8,368 bases of DNA from Candidatus Kerfeldbacteria bacterium RIFOXYC2_FULL_38_9 (GTDB lineage Bacteria; Patescibacteriota; Patescibacteriia; UBA9570; XYC2-FULL-38-9), in NCBI GenBank assembly GCA_001818355.1, contig MHKJ01000032.1, positions 7,274 through 15,641 on the forward strand, read 5' to 3'. Positions 1 to 5,711 of the stretch are shown one piece after another; position 1 is the stretch's first letter, and each line of letters begins with the position of its first letter. Under the pieces are notes generated by a model, which was not told the DNA's origin, made no database searches, and saw only the letters and a list, made by a program, of their open reading frames with translations. The translations under genes and the position numbers were made by a program.

Positions 1-237
1 ATTGCGGTCTTTGCCCGCTTTGGCCTCCAGGGGTATTTTAGTTTTTTTCTCCTCTTTAGGGGTGGTATTATCAGTATCATCGTTAGTAGAAACGTCTGTT
101 GGTTGATTGGTGACGTCAATATTTTGCGTATCAACCGGAGCTGTTTGCGCTTGCAAAACCAAAGGAAAAAACAAAAAAGCGACAAGATAAAAACTACTGT
201 ACCCTAACCATTTTTTCAAATTCATTTTTTTTGACAT
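1..237 (-). CDS. Exported protein, N-terminal part only (possible PKD-like domain), cut by the window edge
   Basis: An open frame of 79 codons runs from an ATG at 237 to the left edge without a stop, so only the N-terminus is visible. A second in-frame ATG at 225 is also possible; neither has a clear Shine-Dalgarno. The protein starts with a Lys-rich n-region, a hydrophobic stretch (YLVAFLFFPLVL, about residues 17-28) and a likely signal peptidase site after LQA (residue 30). A low-complexity Thr/Asn/Asp/Gln linker follows (about 32-61), then a Lys/Glu patch and the sequence LEAKAGKDRN at the edge. The 'AGKDR' element resembles the first strand of PKD/Ig-like domains of surface proteins; this is inference from a few residues. 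It begins 18 bp after the ruvC stop, so it probably belongs to the same transcript. Lipobox is absent, so a lipoprotein is not supported. Confidence 0.7.
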   Translation of the reverse strand, partial: MSKKMNLKKWLGYSSFYLVAFLFFPLVLQAQTAPVDTQNIDVTNQPTDVSTNDDTDNTTPKEEKKTKIPLEAKAGKDRN

Positions 238-255
238 ACAAATTATTTTCTTTAC

Positions 256-732
256 TTATGAAAGTTTAAAAGCCGCGGCTGTAATCGCAATAGCGGCCGC
301 ATCAGCCGCATCGTCCGGTTGAGGAGGCTGGTCTAGTCCGAAACGCAATTGAATCATTTTCTGCATTTCTTTTTTATCCGCCCGACCCGAGCCGGTTACC
401 GCCATTTTCACTTCGTTGGGCTTGATGTCTTTTATTGTGAGGCCAAACTCTTGAAGTGTAAAGAGAATTAGGCCGCGCGCTTGCCACACATTGCAAGCTG
501 TTTTGGTATTCTTGGCAAAAAAAAGCTCTTCCACGCCGGCTAAAACAATATCTTGGTGGCGCTTTAAAATCTGCGTTAAATCTTGATGAATGTCTTGCAA
601 GCGCTTAGCTACCAAATCCTGAGAACTGGTTTTGATTACTCCGCACTCCAATAAACTCTGCCCGGCAGACTGATTTTCAATAATGGCAAATCCTATAGTT
701 TCTATTCCTGGGTCAATTCCTAAAATTTTCAT
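256..732 (-). CDS. ruvC: Crossover junction endodeoxyribonuclease RuvC
   Basis: RuvC resolves Holliday junctions in recombination and repair by symmetric metal-dependent nicking, normally guided by the RuvAB branch-migration motor. The 158-residue length is normal for the family. It opens with MKILGIDPG carrying the first catalytic Asp (D7). The second acidic residue is in GVEELFF (E68), and the C-terminal pair lies in PDDAADAAAIA (D141 and D144), so the RNase H-like four-acid site is complete. The segment around 108-118 (VKMAVTGSGRADK) matches the DNA-contacting region of known RuvC proteins. It starts 5 bp after the yebC stop, which suggests translational coupling; no strong Shine-Dalgarno is seen. 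ruvA and ruvB do not follow: the next gene is an exported protein, so the other Ruv subunits must lie elsewhere if present. Confidence 0.97.
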   Translation of the reverse strand: MKILGIDPGIETIGFAIIENQSAGQSLLECGVIKTSSQDLVAKRLQDIHQDLTQILKRHQDIVLAGVEELFFAKNTKTACNVWQARGLILFTLQEFGLTIKDIKPNEVKMAVTGSGRADKKEMQKMIQLRFGLDQPPQPDDAADAAAIAITAAAFKLS

Positions 733-737
733 AATAA

Positions 738-1463
738 TTACCAGGCAATATTCGTGTAAACATCGTTAACGTCGTCGTTGTCTTCCAGGGCGGCAATCAA
801 GGTCTTTAATTTTTCTTGATACTCCGGCGCCGGGGTTGTTTTTTGCTCGGTCGTCCATTCAATTTGCGCTTGCGTAGGGGTAATGCCTTTGTCTTTTAAA
901 AATTTAAAAATTTTATGAAAATTTTGTTTGGCGGTAACAATAGTCAAACCTTCAGCCTCGGTTTGAATGTCGCAAGCTCCGGCCTCAATGGCTGAAAGTT
1001 CAATCTCTTCGGCGTTATGTTGTGCGATGTCTTCGTTGGCCAAACAAATCATGCCTTTTTGCGTAAACATATACATCACGCTGCCGCTTTCTCCTAAAGC
1101 GCCGCCGTGATCTGTGAAAATACTGCGCATATTAGAAACCGTTCTGTTGGTATTATCCGTCACACACACAATTAAAATAGCCGCCCCTCCCGGACCATAA
1201 GCTTCATATATTTCTTCTTGATAAACCACGCCCGGTAACTCACCCGCGCCTTTTAGAATCGCTTTTTCAATATTGTCTTTGGGCATATTAACTTCTTTGG
1301 CTTGATCAATCGCTCCGCGCAAAGCCGGGTTCATTTCGGGATCTTTGCCGTTTTTAGCCGCCAAAGAAATATTTTTAGCAAAACGAGTAAAAACCGCGCC
1401 TTTTTTAGCATCCGTAACTGCTTTTTTGCGTTTAATTTGCGCCCACTTAGAATGTCCGGACAT
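738..1463 (-). CDS. yebC: YebC/PmpR/TACO1 family translation or regulatory factor
   Basis: A 241-residue protein of the normal family length. It begins MSGHSKWAQIKRKKAVTDAK, the near-invariant YebC N-terminus. It carries YEAYGPGGAAILIV (about 86-99), NRTVSNMRSIF (106-116) and GGALGESGSVMYMF (120-133), and ends with LEDNDDVNDVYTN (226-238), all family signatures. Members were first called transcriptional regulators (PmpR), while the mitochondrial relative TACO1 and more recent bacterial work point to relief of ribosome stalling at proline-rich stretches; the sequence alone does not choose between these roles. The protein is cytosolic. yebC next to ruvC is a widespread bacterial arrangement, here with 5 bp between the genes. 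No convincing promoter or Shine-Dalgarno is seen in the A/T-rich 38 bp separating it from the upstream vanW-like gene, so read-through from that gene is likely. Confidence 0.97.
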   Translation of the reverse strand: MSGHSKWAQIKRKKAVTDAKKGAVFTRFAKNISLAAKNGKDPEMNPALRGAIDQAKEVNMPKDNIEKAILKGAGELPGVVYQEEIYEAYGPGGAAILIVCVTDNTNRTVSNMRSIFTDHGGALGESGSVMYMFTQKGMICLANEDIAQHNAEEIELSAIEAGACDIQTEAEGLTIVTAKQNFHKIFKFLKDKGITPTQAQIEWTTEQKTTPAPEYQEKLKTLIAALEDNDDVNDVYTNIAW

Positions 1464-1501
1464 AAAAAATAAAAGAAAAAAATAATTAAATCGTTATGAT
1501 C

Positions 1502-2422
1502 TTACCCTTTTTTGGCCTTTTTGTCAAAAAAATACCTATTAGTAAAATCCAAAACTTTAAAATTATTTTTTTGCAGATATTCGTTGGTCACCCCATAAAG
1601 CACAGGTGCGAAGTTGGTGGTAATTTTTATGATTTTTTCTACTTTCCCCTCAATCTTTGTTTCTTGATAGATTTCATTGTGTCTAAAATATTGTTTTCCT
1701 CTTTTGATAAAAAAATGATTTTTTTCAAATACATGAAATTTTTGGGGTAGACGGTGAGGAGATAATATTAAACCCTTTAAATGATTATCAGTAAGCCATA
1801 TTTTTAATTGCCAAGGATAGGCTGATGTGTTTTTTACTTTGAGATCAATAAAATTATACAAGATTGTTGCGCCTCCGCCAAAGGGCAGGGTTCTGCCAGA
1901 ATCAGGAAAAACGTCCATAGAATGATGATATCTTTCTACGGTTTCAATCGGCGCATGCAAAAAAATCCAGTAGAGAAAATTTGACAACTGGCACAGACCA
2001 CCTCCGAGCCCCTTTATCACTTTGCCGTTGGCAAGCAACATGCCGTCGACATATCCATTTTCATATTTTGGCTTACCGATAATTTTCCAAAGTGAAAAAA
2101 TGTGATTTGGTTGTATAATTACGCCATTTAATCTTTGTAGGGCTTGTCTTAAGTTTATTATTTTCTGTTCTTGCAACTTATAATCGCTATTTCCCAATTT
2201 GCGTCTTAATATGGACTGGTGTCTGACGACAATACAGTTAAAAAAATCGTTTTTTCTTTCATATTTAATCCTAAAATCAAAAAAATTTTTAATGTCTCTC
2301 GCTTTGTGACGCAAAAAAATAATTGGCTTTTTCAGCAATGGGTATTTTATAGAAAAGGCTATTCTTTTGGGATTTTCATAATTATAAAGGCGTTGCGCAA
2401 TTTCTTCTTCTATTTTTATCAT
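1502..2422 (-). CDS. VanW family protein
   Basis: A 306-residue protein with a full VanW core. Visible signatures are GLGGGLCQLSNFLYW (138-152), ERYHHSMDVFPD (163-174), LPFGGGATILYN (179-190) and the following IDLKVKN. VanW was named from vancomycin-resistance gene clusters, but its biochemical role is unknown and it is not needed for resistance; a cell-envelope link is often assumed. No signal peptide or clear membrane helix is visible, unlike the larger YoaR-type VanW proteins, so this copy resembles the compact original VanW. No vanH/A/X/Y/Z or two-component genes are nearby. A C-terminal tail of about 80 residues rich in Lys, Phe and Asn follows the core. The gene is conspicuously A/T-rich outside the conserved core, in contrast to yebC and ruvC, hinting at separate ancestry. 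It is first in the apparent operon, with the yebC start 38 bp downstream. Confidence 0.9.
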   Translation of the reverse strand: MIKIEEEIAQRLYNYENPKRIAFSIKYPLLKKPIIFLRHKARDIKNFFDFRIKYERKNDFFNCIVVRHQSILRRKLGNSDYKLQEQKIINLRQALQRLNGVIIQPNHIFSLWKIIGKPKYENGYVDGMLLANGKVIKGLGGGLCQLSNFLYWIFLHAPIETVERYHHSMDVFPDSGRTLPFGGGATILYNFIDLKVKNTSAYPWQLKIWLTDNHLKGLILSPHRLPQKFHVFEKNHFFIKRGKQYFRHNEIYQETKIEGKVEKIIKITTNFAPVLYGVTNEYLQKNNFKVLDFTNRYFFDKKAKKG

Positions 2423-2431
2423 AATTCTTTA

Positions 2432-2440
2432 ATTTTAACA
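2432..2440 (-). promoter_or_regulatory. Extended -10 promoter of the vanW-like gene, nearly leaderless
   Basis: On the minus strand the sequence reads TGT-TAAAAT, an extended -10 element (-10 at 2437-2432, TGn at 2440-2438). The vanW ATG lies 9 bases past the -10. A normal start point would leave a leader of at most about three bases, and no Shine-Dalgarno is present. The -35 region is poor (ACTTAT-like at 17 bp). No other promoter candidate of this quality is seen for the vanW-yebC-ruvC gene set. Confidence 0.5.
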
Positions 2441-2519
2441 CAGATATTGAATATAAGTGTTTTTTGGATATTTTGTTACATACCTTTAAAATTGATAAAC
2501 AAAACAAACCAAAAAAACC

Positions 2520-2548
2520 TTGACGCCAAAAAAAGGGCGTGCTAAATT
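2520..2548 (+). promoter_or_regulatory. Strong promoter upstream of a hairpin-rich leader or small RNA
   Basis: TTGACG (2520-2525), a 17-bp spacer and TAAATT (2543-2548), preceded by TGC (2540-2542) as an extended -10. Start of transcription is expected near 2555. The spacer contains a dyad, ACGCC (2523-2527) against GGCGT (2536-2540), overlapping the -35 and the TGn; it could be an operator, but five base pairs is too short to be certain. Confidence 0.6.
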
Positions 2549-2554
2549 CTCGAT

Positions 2555-2611
2555 ATATTTCTCGCCAACACGGGAAATAGCTCCCGCTTGATGCTTGTCT
2601 GCGGGAGTTTT
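2555..2611 (+). ncRNA. Candidate short leader RNA or attenuator with two competing hairpins
   Basis: Downstream of the promoter at 2520-2548 there is no open frame of note. The segment CGGGA (2571-2575) can pair with TCCCG (2582-2586) around a six-base loop. The same middle strand, CTCCCGC (2581-2587), can instead pair with GCGGGAG (2601-2607), which is followed by TTTT (2608-2611). The two stems cannot form together, as in 1:2 / 2:3 attenuators. The region does not match a riboswitch or small-RNA class I recognise. It could be an independent RNA of about 57 bases or a regulated leader of the STT3-like gene, about 110 bases upstream of that ATG. Confidence 0.35.
2581..2611 (+). terminator. 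Probable intrinsic terminator, short T-tract
   Basis: CTCCCGC / GCGGGAG form a 7-bp G/C-rich stem (2581-2587 with 2601-2607), extendable by a G-U and an A-U pair, with a 13-base loop and then TTTT. The T-tract is short and ends in A's, so termination is probably partial. Oriented to stop transcripts from the promoter at 2520-2548; the minus-strand reading lacks a T-tract. Confidence 0.5.
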
Positions 2612-2652
2612 AAAAATAGCATCGGCTGGGTGGATAGGTGGGGTGATGATTG

Positions 2653-2661
2653 TGTTATAAT
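2653..2661 (+). promoter_or_regulatory. Extended -10 promoter giving a leaderless mRNA for the STT3-like gene
   Basis: TGT (2653-2655) plus a perfect TATAAT (2656-2661). The ATG of the downstream gene is at 2668, six bases past the -10, exactly where transcription should begin. No -35 hexamer is seen at 17 bp; that position lies in a G-rich tract (2624-2643). The same layout recurs before the DUF2079 gene at 6223-6238. Confidence 0.7.
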
Positions 2662-2667
2662 CAGATT

Positions 2668-4242
2668 ATGTTTAGAAAATCTTATTATTTGCGGATAAAA
2701 TTATGGTGGTTAAGTAATGCTTGGGCTGGGCTTTTGGGGCTATTTTTTTTGGCAGTAATCGCTTTTACTTACTGGACCAATGCCCCCACTTTTACTGATC
2801 CGGACTCTTTCTATCATATAAAAATGACGGAAATAATCATGCACCAACGTCAGCCGGTTACTGATTTTCCGTGGTTGCAGTTTACTACTTTAAAAGACGC
2901 CTATGTTGACCATCACTTTCTTTATCATGTTTTTTTAATCCCTTTTATTGGTTTATTCGGCGCTATAGTTGGCATGAAAATCGCCACCGTTTTTTTAGCG
3001 GGACTTGCCATTGTTCTTTTTTATGGCTTATTGCGTTCTCTTAAAATTCGTTACGCCCTTATTTTCTCCCTGCTTTTACTTTTTACCAGCGCTTTTTCTT
3101 TTCGCATGGGTTTGGCCAAAGCGCCCAGTGTGGCTTTTCTTTTTTTAATAACCGGATTTTTCTTTCTGCTAAAAAAACAAGCGCGACCGTTGGCTGTTTT
3201 AAGTTTCTTTTTTGTTTGGGCTTATGGCGGTTTTATCCTTTTGCCCATATTAACTTTAATTTATAGTATTTTAGGTTTGTTTTTTGAAAAAGAAAACAAA
3301 AAAAATTATCAAAAAATTATTTTAGCAGTGGGCGGCGGAACGCTTTTGGGACTGTTGATTCACCCCAATTTTCCTCAACATTTTCAAATGTATTGGCAAC
3401 AAGTTATTCAAATCGGCTTAATCAATTATCAAAACGTTATTGGCGTGGGCGGCGAATGGTATCCCACCAACATTCAAGATTTGGCTACCGCCACCCCTTT
3501 GCTGGCTTTGTTGTTCACTATTAGCATTATTACTTTTCTTGTTACCGCCAAAAAACAGTCTTTAAAAAGTTTAACCGGTTTTTTAATGATGCTTATTTTT
3601 TTAATAGCCACTTTAAAATCCAAACGCTATATAGAATATTTTGTGCCATGGACCTACCTGTTTACGGCTTTTTGTTTGCAAGACAGCGGCGCTTTGCACG
3701 CTTTACCGCACACAATTTCCCAACTGATTATTGGCGCCAAAAAACATTTACTATATCAAGTAAGTCTGGTTTTGCTTTTTCTTTACCTGTTGTTTATTGT
3801 GCCTTACACTTTGTTAGACAACAACAAAAGACTTTATGAAGATCTGCATGCGGGTATTGCCGTCACCAAATATCAAAAAGCCGGACAATGGTTGAATAAT
3901 CATGTCAATAAAGGAGATATTATTTTTAACGCGGACTGGGATGATTTTCCTATTTTATTCTATCAAGTGCCGCGCGCCCGGTATATTGTGGGGCTGGATC
4001 CTACTTTTATGTACAACTACAGTCCGGCGGATTATCAAAAATGGAAAGATATTACTTTGGGAGAAACATCGGAAAATTTATTTAAAACCATCAGTCAAGA
4101 TTTTAATAGTCGTTTTGTTTTGCTGGATCAACAACACCAAGGTCTATATTTAAACCTGTTGCAAGACCCGCGCTTTGTTTTGGCATATCAAGACGCGGAA
4201 GTGTATATTTTCCGCGTTCCCAGGGACCAAAAAACCAAATAA
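2668..4242 (+). CDS. STT3/PglB-like GT-C fold membrane glycosyltransferase
   Basis: A 524-residue protein with about eleven hydrophobic helices over residues 17-382 and a soluble C-terminal domain (about 395-524), the plan of STT3-type oligosaccharyltransferases and other GT-C enzymes that use polyprenyl-linked sugars. After the first helix, the outer loop carries DPDSFYHIKM (44-53), an Asp-x-Asp-like site of the kind that binds the metal ion and donor. DAYVDHH (78-83) follows shortly after. LIHPNFP (230-236), GGEWYP (261-266) and SKRYIEYFVP (318-327) are further features of this family. The soluble domain holds FNADWDDFPILFY (420-432) and VGLDPTFMYNY (441-451), where DWDDFP sits where STT3 proteins have WWDYG. 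The ATG at 2668 is preferred over a TTG at 2650 because the TTG lies within the promoter. The stop is 1 bp from the stop of a converging pilin gene. The substrate is unknown; pilin or surface-polymer glycosylation is a guess from context. Confidence 0.82.
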   Translation: MFRKSYYLRIKLWWLSNAWAGLLGLFFLAVIAFTYWTNAPTFTDPDSFYHIKMTEIIMHQRQPVTDFPWLQFTTLKDAYVDHHFLYHVFLIPFIGLFGAIVGMKIATVFLAGLAIVLFYGLLRSLKIRYALIFSLLLLFTSAFSFRMGLAKAPSVAFLFLITGFFFLLKKQARPLAVLSFFFVWAYGGFILLPILTLIYSILGLFFEKENKKNYQKIILAVGGGTLLGLLIHPNFPQHFQMYWQQVIQIGLINYQNVIGVGGEWYPTNIQDLATATPLLALLFTISIITFLVTAKKQSLKSLTGFLMMLIFLIATLKSKRYIEYFVPWTYLFTAFCLQDSGALHALPHTISQLIIGAKKHLLYQVSLVLLFLYLLFIVPYTLLDNNKRLYEDLHAGIAVTKYQKAGQWLNNHVNKGDIIFNADWDDFPILFYQVPRARYIVGLDPTFMYNYSPADYQKWKDITLGETSENLFKTISQDFNSRFVLLDQQHQGLYLNLLQDPRFVLAYQDAEVYIFRVPRDQKTK

Positions 4243-4243
4243 A

Positions 4244-4636
4244 TTAAATAATCGTATCAATAAATTCAATAATTCCTAAGGAAGAAAGAATAACCAAAGT
4301 GCCAATTAAAGCCCAAAATACAATATCGCGGCCTTTTTTGATTTTTTCTTGACTGCCACCTCCGGTCATCCAGGTAAAACCGCCATAGATAATCAAAACC
4401 AAGGCAATCACCCCTACAAACTGTAAAAATCCTTTAATCAAAGTAAAAACGGTGGTGTTGACATCATTTTGCGGCAAACCGGATTGGCCTGAGCCTAACT
4501 GGCTAAAAGGATCAAACTTAATGGCGTGTACCACTTCAGGCAAAAATAACACCGTTAAACCAAAACCCGCTATCAAAATCGCGCTTATAATTTGATAACG
4601 ATTTTTAATGATTCTGGTTAAAAATTTACTCTTCAT
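4244..4636 (-). CDS. Small TrbC/VirB2-like pilin protein (T4SS_pilin type), third gene of operon
   Basis: A 130-residue protein with an N-terminal hydrophobic segment (about 16-33) and a possible signal peptidase site after VHA (residue 38). A short polar spacer precedes two membrane helices (about 65-85 and 105-127). The connecting loop holds YGGFTWMTGGGSQEKIKKGRD (84-104), the shared motif of all five pilin-like proteins here. The protein ends directly after the second helix, with no tail. VirB2/TrbC pilins have the same signal peptide plus two-helix plan. It starts 4 bp after the previous pilin stop with no Shine-Dalgarno, suggesting coupled translation. In the loop and second helix it is most like the truncated pilin at the right edge (KKGxD, then WAxIG). 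Filament role is inferred from the family; a minor subunit or membrane anchor is equally possible. Confidence 0.85.
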   Translation of the reverse strand: MKSKFLTRIIKNRYQIISAILIAGFGLTVLFLPEVVHAIKFDPFSQLGSGQSGLPQNDVNTTVFTLIKGFLQFVGVIALVLIIYGGFTWMTGGGSQEKIKKGRDIVFWALIGTLVILSSLGIIEFIDTII

Positions 4637-4640
4637 AAAG

Positions 4641-5117
4641 CTAGCTTAATAATCTGTCTACAGCGGAAAACGAAACAATGGGCAACTCAAGATAAGCGGC
4701 AGGTTCGGCGGTTTTTCCACCATAACCGGTAGATGATTCCAGGGTGGAAAAAATCCATAAAGCCAGGCCGTAGGAGGCTAAAATAATTATCAAACCAATA
4801 ACGGCGTTTTTAATTCTTTCCTGAGCTTCCGTCACTTTTTCTTTATTACCGGCCGCGGTCAACCACACCCAGCCGCTGTGGATGATAATAATCAAAGCCA
4901 CTAAACCCAAAATTCCCAAAAATGCTCCGATAATGGTGGCTACCACTTCTACCGGGGTAGTGGTGCCCAAGCCCGTGCCGATATTAGCCGACCCCCCATC
5001 AATTAAATCAATACCGTCGCCGCTGGTTTGCGCAAATGCCGGCCAAGCAAAACTTAAAAAAACAATTCCTAACAAAAACAGTTTTTGTATTTTTACTATT
5101 TTATTCTTAATTTGCAT
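4641..5117 (-). CDS. Small TrbC/VirB2-like pilin protein (T4SS_pilin type), second gene of operon
   Basis: A 158-residue protein with a clear signal peptide: basic start MQIKNKIVKIQK, a hydrophobic core and a cleavage site after AFA (residue 29). A Gly/Thr-rich spacer (30-54) leads into helix one (about 56-80). The loop has SGWVWLTAAGNKEK (81-94), followed by helix two (about 104-124). This is the most divergent loop of the set, with S-G-W in place of G-G-F, and it carries a C-terminal tail of about 32 residues (YGGKTAEPAAYLELP and onwards) that the third-gene copy lacks. It lies 26 bp after the previous gene with no Shine-Dalgarno in the gap. The plan matches VirB2/TrbC-type pilins; whether it polymerises or caps or anchors a filament cannot be told from sequence. 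Confidence 0.87.
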   Translation of the reverse strand: MQIKNKIVKIQKLFLLGIVFLSFAWPAFAQTSGDGIDLIDGGSANIGTGLGTTTPVEVVATIIGAFLGILGLVALIIIIHSGWVWLTAAGNKEKVTEAQERIKNAVIGLIIILASYGLALWIFSTLESSTGYGGKTAEPAAYLELPIVSFSAVDRLLS

Positions 5118-5143
5118 AAATCAAATAAAATGTTTGATAAAAA

Positions 5144-5647
5144 CTAATAAGTCATAGGTGGCGCTGGTTGTTCTGATGTCGGCAAAGGCTCTCCTTCTCC
5201 AGCTCCAGTAGCATCTTCTGTTGTCCCCTTTAATTCTAACTTACCGGAAGCCGCACTAATAACAAACAAAGTAATGCTCCAAGAAATCATAATAACGATT
5301 AACCCAACCACAGCGGCTTTGAGAATATCTTGACCCTTGGTGGCTTTTTCTTGGTTACCGCTGGAAGTCATCCAGGCAAATCCGCCATAAAGAATAAAAA
5401 TAACCGCAATCAAAGACAAAATACTTAAAAAAGCCTTGATTAAAAAAATCACCGTGTCTTCTGGGTTGGTGTTTCCCAATTTTGCTTTTCCCGTAATTAC
5501 ACTTTCAATACTAGGCACACCACCCGATGAGCCTTGTAAAATTTGCGAAGTCAAGGCTTGAGTACGAATGGGTAAAAATAAAAAAATACTTATTACCAAG
5601 CCTAATAAAGAAAAAATACGCCTTTTTCTGTTTTTGTTGCCCACCAT
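5144..5647 (-). CDS. Small TrbC/VirB2-like pilin protein (T4SS_pilin type), first gene of operon
   Basis: A 167-residue protein opening with a very basic segment (NKNRKRR), then a hydrophobic signal (about 11-26) and a possible cleavage after TQA (residue 31). A spacer to about 62 precedes helix one (about 65-87). The shared loop GGFAWMTSSGNQEKATKGQD (88-107) and helix two (about 109-132) follow. It has the longest tail of the group, about 34 residues rich in Glu, Gly, Thr and Pro and ending PAPPMTY; such a tail could be exposed on the cell surface or serve as a glycan acceptor, which is speculation. It is the first gene of a three-gene minus-strand pilin operon reading from the promoter at 5680-5708. 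No good Shine-Dalgarno precedes the ATG. Confidence 0.87.
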   Translation of the reverse strand: MVGNKNRKRRIFSLLGLVISIFLFLPIRTQALTSQILQGSSGGVPSIESVITGKAKLGNTNPEDTVIFLIKAFLSILSLIAVIFILYGGFAWMTSSGNQEKATKGQDILKAAVVGLIVIMISWSITLFVISAASGKLELKGTTEDATGAGEGEPLPTSEQPAPPMTY

Positions 5648-5679
5648 AATTATTAAATATTCTTTATCGTGATGTTTTT

Positions 5680-5708
5680 ATTATACCACCTTCAAAAAAT
5701 AAAATCAA
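5680..5708 (-). promoter_or_regulatory. Promoter of the three-gene pilin operon, half of a divergent pair
   Basis: On the minus strand: TTGATT (5708-5703), a 17-bp spacer and TATAAT (5685-5680) with TGG directly before it as an extended -10. Start is expected near 5673, giving a leader of about 26 bases. Its -35 is 3 bp from the -35 of the plus-strand pilin promoter, so one polymerase probably excludes the other. Confidence 0.78.
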
Positions 5709-5711
5709 CCT

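Noticed and set aside
1496..1750. 84-codon open frame on the plus strand opposite the vanW-like gene
   Set aside because: Phe/Lys-rich composition from A/T-rich complementary DNA, no family resemblance, no initiation signals.
1502..2422. A vancomycin-resistance gene cluster
   Set aside because: Only the VanW-like protein is present; no ligase, dehydrogenase, dipeptidase or two-component genes are nearby, and VanW alone does not imply resistance.
2523..2540. Minus-strand terminator formed by the ACGCC/GGCGT dyad and the T-run beyond it
   Set aside because: The stem has only five pairs, the T-run starts several bases away, and no minus-strand gene lies upstream that would need it.
2219..2545. 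108-codon open frame on the plus strand
   Set aside because: It lies largely opposite the vanW-like gene, is Phe/Ile/Lys-rich low-complexity and covers the promoter region; it is a shadow frame.
2650..2667. Upstream TTG start that would lengthen the STT3-like protein by six residues
   Set aside because: The TTG and following codons lie within a perfect extended -10 element, so they would not be transcribed from it; the ATG at 2668 fits the start point.
3648..4153. Two plus-strand frames (3648-3839 and 3902-4153) inside the STT3-like gene
   Set aside because: They are out-of-frame shadows within a conserved coding region with no start signals.
4882..5157. 91-codon open frame on the plus strand opposite the second pilin gene
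   Set aside because: Low-complexity Pro/Lys/Ile composition is the complement of a signal peptide and membrane helix; the opposite strand codes for a clear pilin.
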